DNA from: Candidatus Gastranaerophilales bacterium
Lineage (GTDB): Bacteria > Cyanobacteriota > Vampirovibrionia > Gastranaerophilales > Gastranaerophilaceae
Reading direction: 5' to 3'
Length of the DNA: 48,347 bases
Assembly (NCBI GenBank): GCA_944323925.1
Contig: CALUUI010000016.1
Span: 1-48,347, forward strand
The notes beneath the pieces are model-generated. The model searched no databases, was not told the origin of the DNA, and worked only from the letters and a program-made list of their open reading frames with translations. The translations under genes and the position numbers were made by a program. Positions 1 to 6,958 of this stretch are shown here, one piece after another (positions within the stretch are counted from its first letter, which is position 1; each line of letters starts with the position of its first letter).

Positions 1-2096
1 GCAGTAGCATTGCTATAAATCGCCCCGCCTTTGGCATCAGAAGAACCGGAAGTGTAGTTCCCAATAAAATCGCCTGTTATGTTTCCGATTGTGGCTGTTC
101 CAGAACTAGCATAGTTAAAAATCGCCCCGCCTTTGGCAGTATAATTGGAAGCATAGTTTCCAATAAAATCGCCTGTGATGTCCCCGATTGTAGCTGTACC
201 AGATGACGTGTAGTTATAAATCGCTCCGCCGTAGGGAAAAGAACCGGAAGCGTAGTTCCCAATAAAATCGCCGGTGATGTTACCGATTGTGGCTGTAGAT
301 GAAGAGTCAGCATAGTTAACAACCGCCCCACCGTAGGCAGAAGAACCGGAAGCGTAGTTCCCGATAAAATCGCCTGTTATGTTCCCGATTGTACCATTAC
401 CGTTAAAAATCGCCCCGCCGTTGGCATTAGAATAAGTAGAATCAGCGTAGTTTCCAATAAAATCGCCGGTGATATTACCGATTGTGGCTGTTGCATTAGG
501 GCCAGAGGCAGCGTTATAAATTGCTCCGCCGTAGGCATATTTGCTGGAAGATTTAGCGTAGTTCCCAATAAAATCGCCGGTGATGTTGCCAATTGTTGCA
601 GTTGCAGAAGATGAATCTGCATAGTTATAAATCGCCCCGCCGTAGGCAGTAGAAGAACCGGAAGAAGCATAGTTTCCGATAAAATCGCCGGTGATGTCCC
701 CGATTGTGGCTGTTGAATTAGAACTAGCATAATTATAAATTGCCCCGCCTTTGGCAGAATAACCTGAAGCGTAGTTTCCGATAAAATCGCCTGTGATGTC
801 CCCGATTGTGACTGTTGAAGAAGACGAATCAGCATAGTTAGAAATCGCCCCGCCGTAGGCATAATAATTATAAGATGATGAGGTACCGGAAGATTGAGCA
901 TAGTTTCCGATAAAATCGCCTGTGATGTCCCCGATTGTGACTGTTGAAGAAGACGAATCAGCATAGTTAGAAATCGCCCCGCCGTAGGCCTTAGAAGAAC
1001 CGGAAGAAGCAAAGTTCCCAATAAAATCGCCTGTGATGTCGCCGATAGTACCTCTATAGTTATAAATCGCCCCGCCTAAGACAGAAGAATAACCTGAAGC
1101 GTAGTTTCCGATAAAATCGCCGATGATGTCACCGATTATGGCTGTTGAATTAGAATAATAAACATAGTTATAAATCGCCCCGCCGTTGGCATAAGAACCG
1201 GTAGTTTGAGCATAGTTTCCGATAAAATCGCCTGTAATGTTGCCGATTGTACCATTTTGGTTATAAATCGCCCCGCCGTTGGTATTGCTACTGGTTATAC
1301 TCTGTTTAATAAAGTTACCAACAATATCTCCGCTGGCGCTTGTTGTCCTTGTTAGTGAGTTAGCAGGGTCGTAACTGTAAATAATACTGTTATCACCCGT
1401 TGCTGATGCGCCTTCTTTTAGGGTATAGTTGCCACTAGCGTCTTTTTCCCAGTTAAAGTATATTTTTTCAGCCCCGCTGCCGTATTCTGTTTTAGCAAGG
1501 TTAACTTCGTAATAATGAGGTACGGTTTCTTTTGTCAAAACTTCTCTGTAGTTTACCCCCTCTTGTTTATCAGCTTCCGCAACCTCAAGCCCCGTTTGCG
1601 GGTCATAGTACTTGGTCACCTCTTTTATTTCGTATTTAACAATTACGTTGTCATCAAGGTTGCTAGTATCAGCCGGTGTTACCTTGGTCAAGGTATAACC
1701 GCTGTTTTTTAGTTTGTTGCTGTCATAGGTATAGTATTTGCCATCCGGTGTAGAATAAAGAGCCTTGTCTGAGGTTGTTTCAACAAGCGCCGTGCTACCC
1801 GTTGATGATAGCAATTGCAAAAGCTCTTTATTATCGCTTGGGGTATAATAATATTCTTTATCCCCCACCTTTACCATAACCGCACCGTCCGGCGCTGTTA
1901 CGTCCGCTGTTATCTCTGTTAAGGTATAAGTTTGGCTGTTAGTATTCAGAAACGCTGTTTCCTCAGCCTTTACTCTATCAAGTGTTGTGACACCGAGTTT
2001 GCTCGCATCACTATCTGCCCCCGCCGCCATCGCCATCGGCGCCAAGGCTATCATGATTGCTGTTATTAATATTCTCGTGTAAGTTTTAACCTTCAT
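1..2096 (-). CDS. Pmp-like repeat adhesin, N-terminal part (runs off left edge)
   Basis: This is an open frame of 698 codons without a stop, truncated at the window edge. The ATG at 2096 follows a GAGGG ribosome site with a 7-base gap. Residues 1-24 are a signal peptide (basic start, hydrophobic core, AMA|AG cleavage), so the protein is exported. Residues ~25-260 form a unique Tyr/Thr-rich region. From plus-strand position ~1350 down to the edge come about 13 tandem units of 30-43 residues, each reading roughly TIGDITGDFIGNYAS, a variable linker, then GGAIYN. FIGN and GGAI match the FxxN and GGA(I/L/V) signature of chlamydial polymorphic membrane protein repeats, which build right-handed beta-helix autotransporter passengers. 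Unit spacings (99, 99, 102, 93, 111, 111, 102, 129, 111, 90, 111 bases) are all multiples of three, confirming the frame. The C-terminus, and any beta-barrel or other anchor, lies outside the window. The role as a surface adhesin is inferred. Confidence 0.85.
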   Translation of the reverse strand, partial: MKVKTYTRILITAIMIALAPMAMAAGADSDASKLGVTTLDRVKAEETAFLNTNSQTYTLTEITADVTAPDGAVMVKVGDKEYYYTPSDNKELLQLLSSTGSTALVETTSDKALYSTPDGKYYTYDSNKLKNSGYTLTKVTPADTSNLDDNVIVKYEIKEVTKYYDPQTGLEVAEADKQEGVNYREVLTKETVPHYYEVNLAKTEYGSGAEKIYFNWEKDASGNYTLKEGASATGDNSIIYSYDPANSLTRTTSASGDIVGNFIKQSITSSNTNGGAIYNQNGTIGNITGDFIGNYAQTTGSYANGGAIYNYVYYSNSTAIIGDIIGDFIGNYASGYSSVLGGAIYNYRGTIGDITGDFIGNFASSGSSKAYGGAISNYADSSSSTVTIGDITGDFIGNYAQSSGTSSSYNYYAYGGAISNYADSSSSTVTIGDITGDFIGNYASGYSAKGGAIYNYASSNSTATIGDITGDFIGNYASSGSSTAYGGAIYNYADSSSATATIGNITGDFIGNYAKSSSKYAYGGAIYNAASGPNATATIGNITGDFIGNYADSTYSNANGGAIFNGNGTIGNITGDFIGNYASGSSAYGGAVVNYADSSSTATIGNITGDFIGNYASGSFPYGGAIYNYTSSGTATIGDITGDFIGNYASNYTAKGGAIFNYASSGTATIGNITGDFIGNYTSGSSDAKGGAIYSNAT
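772..989. repeat. Recent tandem duplication inside the adhesin
   Basis: An 89-base stretch at 772-860 recurs without mismatch at 901-989, an offset of 129 bases (43 codons). It covers one FIGN/GGAI unit junction. The other units share only the conserved FIGN and GGAI portions, so this pair is probably the youngest duplication and a likely spot for unit gain or loss. Confidence 0.8.
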
Positions 2097-2336
2097 ACTT
2101 TTACCCTCACTGGTTACTGATATGTGTTCTATACTATTTCTATTCCCAGTTTTTTTAATAAAATATCACGATTTTGTAATTTTGTTACAAAAATTTACAA
2201 TAAAGTGTTGTTTAAACAATAATTCAAGGGGTTAAAACCCGCTTTACAAAAGCGGTTTAGGATTAATCCGCCTATATTTACAGTTTTCTCATATTTTCCA
2301 TCTCACTTCCCCAGCGCCTTAATTTACCAATTCATC

Positions 2337-2622
2337 TACCCCCCTTCCCCAGATGGGGGAAGGTCGGGATGGGGTGTATCCCGTAAGGGAACTTATCCGC
2401 CAAGGGAAATAATTAATAAAAATATTTTATACAGGGGGCTGTGCGCCCCCTTGAACCCCGCATCAAGGTTCTTTCTTTTTGTTGCGATGCAAAAAGAAAG
2501 AACCTTGAGGAAGAAAGAAAAACCCGCAGGTCAAAAACAATCACTAAGCTCAACCAAGAGCCGTGTAAACTCGCTGCGCTCAGACAATACACGGCTTGAT
2601 GTTGTTTCGCTAAGTGATTGTA
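2337..2622. repeat. Structured intergenic repeat, copy 1
   Basis: About 286 bases that recur almost unchanged 423 bases downstream. In order the element holds a CCCC/GGGG-rich segment, a 7-bp hairpin around GGGGGC/GCCCCC (2433-2451), a perfect 19-bp hairpin with an 8-base loop (arms 2463-2481 and 2490-2508), and a third fold whose arms include AGCCGTGTA and TACACGGCT, flanked by CAATCACT/AGTGATTG. It is more GC-rich than its surroundings. Short open frames inside it coincide with hairpin arms and look spurious. It is probably a dispersed, non-autonomous repeat family of unknown function. Confidence 0.8.
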
Positions 2623-2759
2623 GTTGTTTTTACTGCACCTTTTCCCCACCCTAACCTTCCCCAAGTCGGGGAGGGGATTATAAAAAAAACTCCTTCCCCA
2701 GTTCTTCTCATACGCCCCCACCCTGCCCCCTCATTTATCCCTTTATTTACCCCCTCTTT

Positions 2760-3045
2760 TACCCCCCTTCCCCAGATGGGGGAAGGTCGGGATGGGGCGT
2801 ATCCCGTAAGGGAACTTATCCGCCAAGGGAAATAATTAATAAAAATATTTTATACAGGGGGCTGTGCGCCCCCTTGAACCCCGCATCAAGGTTCTTTCTT
2901 TTTGTTGCGATGCAAAAAGAAAGAACCTTGAGGAAGAAAGAAAAACCCGCAGGTCAAAAACAATCACTAAGCTCAACCAAGAGCCGTGTAAACTCGCTGC
3001 GCTCAGACAATACACGGCTTGATGTTGTTTCGCTAAGTGATTGTA
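2760..3045. repeat. Structured intergenic repeat, copy 2
   Basis: Second copy of the element at 2337-2622. The clearest difference is one base in the stretch GGGGTGTATCCC (copy 1) versus GGGGCGTATCCC (copy 2). All three hairpins are preserved, including the 19-bp stem. The spacer between the copies (2623-2759) and the sequence after copy 2 (3046-3240) are C/T-rich, and the spacer carries another CCTTCCCCAAGTCGGGGAGG segment like the start of the element. I see no protein gene in 2097-3575. Confidence 0.8.
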
Positions 3046-3363
3046 ACTGTTTTTTCACTCATTTACCACTTAATTTACCCCCACCCTCTCTTAAAAACGG
3101 GGTGGAAGTACTACAAACCCCTTCACCACTTCCACACACTCTCCCCTGCCATAGTTCTCCAGTCGAGGAAGAAAAGAAAATACCCCTACCAACTAATCCT
3201 AATTTCACCTCTCTCATTTACTCTACACTTCCTAAGGGCTAACTCATGCCCGAATTCTCCTTCTTAACTACTATTTTATTAATTGTAAAGTTTTGTATAG
3301 TGTCTAAAGTACACTATTTGTACGAATTTTACTATTTCTTTAAAAATATATAAAACATAACAC

Positions 3364-3534
3364 TTGACATTAATCTTTTGTTATGCAAAAATAAAAGTGT
3401 TGCAGTTAAGTGTTAATTAAACACTAATTGCAGCAAATAACCCCGAATATCATATAAAATTCTAAATAATAAACACTAAAGACCATTAGGATGCAGAAAA
3501 CAACCCACTCTATCGAGTGGTTTTTTTTTTTTTT
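3364..3534 (+). ncRNA. Candidate small RNA with promoter and terminator
   Basis: TTGACA at 3364-3369 is followed after 17 bases by AAAAAT (3387-3392) preceded by TGC, an extended but weak -10. Transcription would start near 3399. Downstream is an imperfect hairpin (TGCAGTTAAGTGTT paired with AACACTAATTGCA, about 3401-3435) and then a strong rho-independent terminator ending in a T-run at 3534. No plus-strand gene lies upstream that would need this terminator, and no credible ORF lies between. The transcript would be about 135 bases. I do not recognise the family. Confidence 0.35.
3505..3534 (+). terminator. Rho-independent terminator
   Basis: CCACTC-TATC-GAGTGG stem (3505-3520) followed by 14 T. 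It ends whatever is transcribed from the region before hemW, most likely the candidate small RNA. Confidence 0.8.
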
Positions 3535-3563
3535 GTTTCGTTCAACTATTAAATACTTTGTTG

Positions 3564-3569
3564 TATTAT
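3564..3569 (+). promoter_or_regulatory. -10 box of leaderless hemW promoter
   Basis: TATTAT sits exactly six bases before the ATG at 3576, which places the expected transcription start on the A of the start codon. There is no Shine-Dalgarno sequence. The -35 region (TTCAAC, 3541-3546, 17-base spacer) is weak. Confidence 0.55.
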
Positions 3570-3575
3570 TTAACT

Positions 3576-4658
3576 ATGGTTTCTAACTCTTATATTCACA
3601 TTCCGTTTTGTAAGGCTAAATGTAATTACTGCTCATTTACCTCTTTCCCCTGCGTAGAAAAAATTCCCGCATACATGTTTTCTCTTTATAAAGAAATTTC
3701 ACAAAATTACAAAAATGAAAAATTAGATACCCTATATATAGGTGGTGGCACCCCATCAATTGTTCCTGTTAATTTTATTGAAAAACTTATAAAGAAATTT
3801 GGTTTTACTGAAAACTACGAATGTACCATAGAAGTTAATCCTGATGATGTTTATTCTGAGTTAATTTCTTCATACTTAAATTTTGGTATTAATAGAGTAA
3901 GCATGGGGGTTCAATCTTTTAATGATTCCATCCTCAATTCAATTAATAGACGCCATAATTCTAAATCAGCGCTTAAAGCAATTGAGATAGTTAATAAATC
4001 TGGTATAAATAATCTTAGCATTGATTTAATCTATGGACTTCCTGACCAATCTCTGGATGATTTTATAAAGGATATTAACATATCAGTAAATTTACCGATT
4101 ACTCATATCTCTTTATATGGATTGAAAATAGATGAAAATTGTTACTTTGCATTACATCCGCCCGAAAATCTTCCTGATGATGATCTTCAAGCTGATATGT
4201 ACCTTGCGGCTTGTAGTATCTTAGAATCACACGGCTTTTATCAATATGAGATAAGTAATTTCGCTAAAACTAATTGCCATTCAAAACATAATCTGAATTA
4301 TTGGAATAATAACACTTATTACGGCTTTGGAGTAGCTGCTCATGGATATTGTGACGGGTACAGATACTATAATACAAATTCCATTGACAAATATATCCAA
4401 GATCCGACAGTAAGTGAATTCGCCCACTTCTTATCTTCTCAAGAAAAATTGCAAGAAGAAATTTTTCTCGGATTAAGAAAAACTCAAGGTATTAATATAA
4501 ATAATATCAACAATAAATATAATATCGATTTTTATAAACTTTATTGTAATATCATTCAAAAATATACTCCGGAGTTTTTGGTATTATCAGATGATTATCT
4601 CAAATTTACACGAAAAGGATTCATGCTTTCTAATGTTATTCTGGCTGATTTTATATAA
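3576..4658 (+). CDS. hemW: HemW-like radical SAM heme chaperone
   Basis: A 360-aa radical SAM protein of the oxygen-independent coproporphyrinogen oxidase-like family. The cluster motif is C12-x3-C16-x2-C19 followed by F21 (HIPFCKAKCNYCSF). Cys-x-Phe after the motif is typical of HemW, whereas true HemN has Cys-x-Cys. GGGTPS, the MGVQSF strand and a NYW(N) segment further along also fit the family. HemW is thought to bind heme and deliver it to haem proteins rather than to oxidise coproporphyrinogen. An in-frame TTG at 3558 would give six more residues, but it overlaps the -10 box, so the ATG at 3576 is preferred. The gene is probably monocistronic or co-transcribed with the membrane protein that starts 39 bases later. 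Confidence 0.85.
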   Translation: MVSNSYIHIPFCKAKCNYCSFTSFPCVEKIPAYMFSLYKEISQNYKNEKLDTLYIGGGTPSIVPVNFIEKLIKKFGFTENYECTIEVNPDDVYSELISSYLNFGINRVSMGVQSFNDSILNSINRRHNSKSALKAIEIVNKSGINNLSIDLIYGLPDQSLDDFIKDINISVNLPITHISLYGLKIDENCYFALHPPENLPDDDLQADMYLAACSILESHGFYQYEISNFAKTNCHSKHNLNYWNNNTYYGFGVAAHGYCDGYRYYNTNSIDKYIQDPTVSEFAHFLSSQEKLQEEIFLGLRKTQGININNINNKYNIDFYKLYCNIIQKYTPEFLVLSDDYLKFTRKGFMLSNVILADFI

Positions 4659-4697
4659 ATTTTATGATATTATTACTATATAGTTGGAGATTAAAAA

Positions 4698-5486
4698 ATG
4701 GAATTTGTCAAAAGAGCTTTTAAACTTACGAATAAGAATATAATGTTAGTTTGTGGTTTGATTATTTTTCAGTGTTTAAGTAGTGTATATATTATTTTGA
4801 CGCAAACAACCGGATTAAATATGAATATTCAAATTTTGATTCTTTATGCTCTCATGGTTGTTGCATTCTTCGCCGGATTCTTTAATATAATTAAATACAA
4901 TCTTAATAATGAAATAGGCAAACTTAGATTTTTAGAAGGTGTTGGTGATTATTTTTTACCTATGTTAGGGATATTCTCTGTTTCATTTATATTTTATTCT
5001 TTGGGATCATTAGTTTCTGTCCTTATTGCAGAACACTACTTGGGTGGTATTAAGCCTATTATTAGTCTTATTGCTAATTTGCTTAATAATCCGAATATTT
5101 CTGCCGAAGCTATTAAATCTATTAATCCTGCACTTATTGAATTATCATTTATTTGGTTAGTTATTTTATGGGCTATTCTTGCACTTATCTCTTTTATTTT
5201 ACTCTTTTGGGTACCGGTTTTATATATTGACTCTGAAAGAAATATTTTTAAGTCATTTTTTAAAGCCATTAAATTTTTGGGTAAAAATTTTGTTAAGACA
5301 TTATTATTTAGTATAATTATTTTGATAGTTGTTATTGCTCTATCGCTTTTGGAATCTCTAACGGCATCTATTCCTGCGATAAGTGCAATATTTAGTATAG
5401 TTACATACTATTTTACTGTTGTATTTTTATTTGGAATTTTCTTGTTATACAAAGAAAAAAGTTCCGGTAATCAAGGAAATAATTAA
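4698..5486 (+). CDS. Polytopic membrane protein of unknown function
   Basis: A 262-aa, strongly hydrophobic protein with about six membrane spans: one near residues 15-33, one near 40-65, one near 85-115, one near 150-180, and two in the last 70 residues. A GGAGA ribosome site lies 8 bases before the ATG. The TAA stop directly abuts the ATG of the next gene, so the two are translationally coupled with the downstream exported M48-like protein. I do not recognise the family. No enzymatic motif is visible. Confidence 0.75.
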   Translation: MEFVKRAFKLTNKNIMLVCGLIIFQCLSSVYIILTQTTGLNMNIQILILYALMVVAFFAGFFNIIKYNLNNEIGKLRFLEGVGDYFLPMLGIFSVSFIFYSLGSLVSVLIAEHYLGGIKPIISLIANLLNNPNISAEAIKSINPALIELSFIWLVILWAILALISFILLFWVPVLYIDSERNIFKSFFKAIKFLGKNFVKTLLFSIIILIVVIALSLLESLTASIPAISAIFSIVTYYFTVVFLFGIFLLYKEKSSGNQGNN

Positions 5487-6251
5487 ATGAAAAAATTATC
5501 TTTATTATTAATGCTTTTATTATTTGGTTCTGCCTTTGCTGCAGATTATGATTCTACTGTTTCAGAAGCTGCTAATATAGAAGTTGAACAAGAGCAGATT
5601 ATCGCACCTTTTAATCAAGAAAAAGAAGAAAAATTGTTGAAAGAACAAAACTTGCAAGAAAAAATCGCTAGTATCGGATATAAAATTCTTAATGCTAATA
5701 AAATACAGAAGCCTATTATTTTTACTTATACATCGGCTCATAAATCAATGTTGCCTTCTGATACATCAATTACAAAACGTCAAATAATTTTTTACGATGA
5801 ATATTTTAAGTATACCGCTTCTGATGATGAAATAGCTGCATATCTTGCTAGAGAAATATCAAAAGCTGTTCGCTCTTATGATGGGTCTTGGGGGGGAGCT
5901 ATATCTGCTGCTCAAGTTAAAATGGCACCGAAAAAATATGAAGTCTTTGCTGATAAAAGAGCAGTTGATTATATGGTTTATGCCGGCTATAATCCGCTAG
6001 GTCTTATCACACTTATTCATAAGGCGTATCCGCAAAAACGTTATGACGCAGTATCTTATACTAATTTAACTTCTAAGAGATTAGCTATAATTTATGAATA
6101 TATTTTTAAAAAGTATCCCCAATTTTTGATTAACAACGAATATATTAACAATGAAGTATATCAAAATTTCTTACTTACTTCAATTAATAATAGGAATAAA
6201 CTTGAACAAAAATTAAAATCAGGGAGTAATGGTAGCCCAAATTATGATTAA
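5487..6251 (+). CDS. Exported M48-peptidase-like protein lacking the zinc site
   Basis: A 254-aa protein with a signal peptide (residues 1-18, SAFA|AD). Residues ~60-180 follow the layout of M48 metallopeptidases: DDEIAAYLAREISKAV (114-129) sits where the family has its HExxH helix, and YEVFADKRAVDYMVYAGYNP (151-170) matches the downstream ExxxD...GYxP segment. The zinc ligands are replaced (R122-E123-x-x-K126 instead of HExxH), so the protein should be unable to bind zinc in the normal way. Either it is a pseudo-enzyme with a binding or scaffold role, or the assignment rests only on the shared fold. It starts on the base after the previous stop and overlaps the next gene by 23 bases, suggesting one operon. 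Confidence 0.65.
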   Translation: MKKLSLLLMLLLFGSAFAADYDSTVSEAANIEVEQEQIIAPFNQEKEEKLLKEQNLQEKIASIGYKILNANKIQKPIIFTYTSAHKSMLPSDTSITKRQIIFYDEYFKYTASDDEIAAYLAREISKAVRSYDGSWGGAISAAQVKMAPKKYEVFADKRAVDYMVYAGYNPLGLITLIHKAYPQKRYDAVSYTNLTSKRLAIIYEYIFKKYPQFLINNEYINNEVYQNFLLTSINNRNKLEQKLKSGSNGSPNYD

Positions 6252-6813
6252 AATTTCAGTTATAACTCTTATAGTATTATTTATTTGTTTAAAAGCATGT
6301 GCACAGGAATTTATAAATGATGATTTTGCTAAAATTTGGTATAAAGATAAAACAATAAATTATATTGAACCAATTAGTAATTATGATTATTCAAGTATAA
6401 GACGTGAGAAAATAATATTAACTCCGACAGAAAAATATACTACTCCTCATAATGTATATGACGGTATGCCTGTTAATCTTGTTGTAAAACGTAATGCGAG
6501 GATAGGTCGGGATTTATTAAAAAAAGGAACACCTGCAAAAGGTATAGTTGAATTATATACAACGAATGGTATGACTGGTATTCAAGCGACTATGACTATT
6601 GGACAAATTGAAATTCAAGGATTAGATAGTAAAAAATTAGGATATTATTTCGTAAAAGAAGGACAAAATCGCTCGACTTGGATTTTACCACTTAAATGGG
6701 CTTTAACTTTTATTCCGTTTGTTGGTTCACTAACTAATTTTATAAAAGGCGGGCAGGCTGTACTTAAACCTGGAGATGAAATTCCAGTCTATTATTATTA
6801 CGATTGGATTTAA
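6229..6813 (+). CDS. Secreted protein of unknown function
   Basis: A 194-aa protein with an N-terminal hydrophobic export signal. Two starts are possible: ATG 6229, with AGGGAG very close upstream, or ATG 6244, which gives a cleaner signal (MIKISVITLIVLFICLKACA). LKAC at the end of the signal resembles a lipobox, but Lys at that position is unusual. The mature part looks beta-rich and has a DGMPVNL segment, a repeated lysine/glycine turn pattern (LKKGTPAKG..., LKPGDEIPVYYYY) and a short hydrophobic patch (WALTFIPFVGSL). It overlaps the preceding gene by 23 bases and is the last gene before a new promoter. Function unknown. Confidence 0.65.
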   Translation: MVAQIMIKISVITLIVLFICLKACAQEFINDDFAKIWYKDKTINYIEPISNYDYSSIRREKIILTPTEKYTTPHNVYDGMPVNLVVKRNARIGRDLLKKGTPAKGIVELYTTNGMTGIQATMTIGQIEIQGLDSKKLGYYFVKEGQNRSTWILPLKWALTFIPFVGSLTNFIKGGQAVLKPGDEIPVYYYYDWI

Positions 6814-6863
6814 TTTTTTTGTAATATATATAAATCCTGTTATTACTTGATTTAAGGTAGTAA

Positions 6864-6882
6864 TTGTAAATTTTTGTAAATA
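6864..6882. promoter_or_regulatory. TGTAA/TTACA motif
   Basis: TTGTAAATTTTTGTAAATA, two TGTAA words one helical turn apart, lies about 16 bases upstream of the sigma-28-like -35 box. Related words recur upstream of other genes of unknown function in this window (2174-2200, 15106-15125, 22591-22610, 42878-42898, 44080-44098). It could be an operator, an UP element or AT-rich chance. Confidence 0.3.
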
Positions 6883-6897
6883 TTTTATTAAAAATAT

Positions 6898-6924
6898 TAA
6901 AGATTTTTTAAGAGTTGCCGATAC
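6898..6924 (+). promoter_or_regulatory. Sigma-28 (FliA/SigD)-type promoter
   Basis: TAAAGATT (6898-6905), 11 bases, GCCGATAC (6917-6924). The textbook sigma-28 consensus is TAAAGTTT-N11-GCCGATAA, so the match is 14 of 16 with exact spacing. Transcription would start near 6931, leaving a short leader with AGGAGA before the ATG at 6959. Confidence 0.7.
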
Positions 6925-6958
6925 CTATAGTACGGAAAAATATAGGAGAAAATGAATT

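Noticed and set aside
77-1021. Minus-strand frames with repeated TAGRFLTM.../SGTSQAIL peptides
   Set aside because: They are shifted-frame readings of the adhesin repeats. The frame with FIGN/GGAI stays open from a signal peptide at 2096 to the edge; these do not.
1-1300. CRISPR-like array
   Set aside because: The regular repeats are coding, in-frame, have variable 90-129-base spacing, and translate to a known repeat type.
2413-3267. Several 60-120-aa frames in the repeat region
   Set aside because: They follow the duplicated hairpin element on both strands, have no ribosome sites, and give identical peptides only because the DNA is duplicated.
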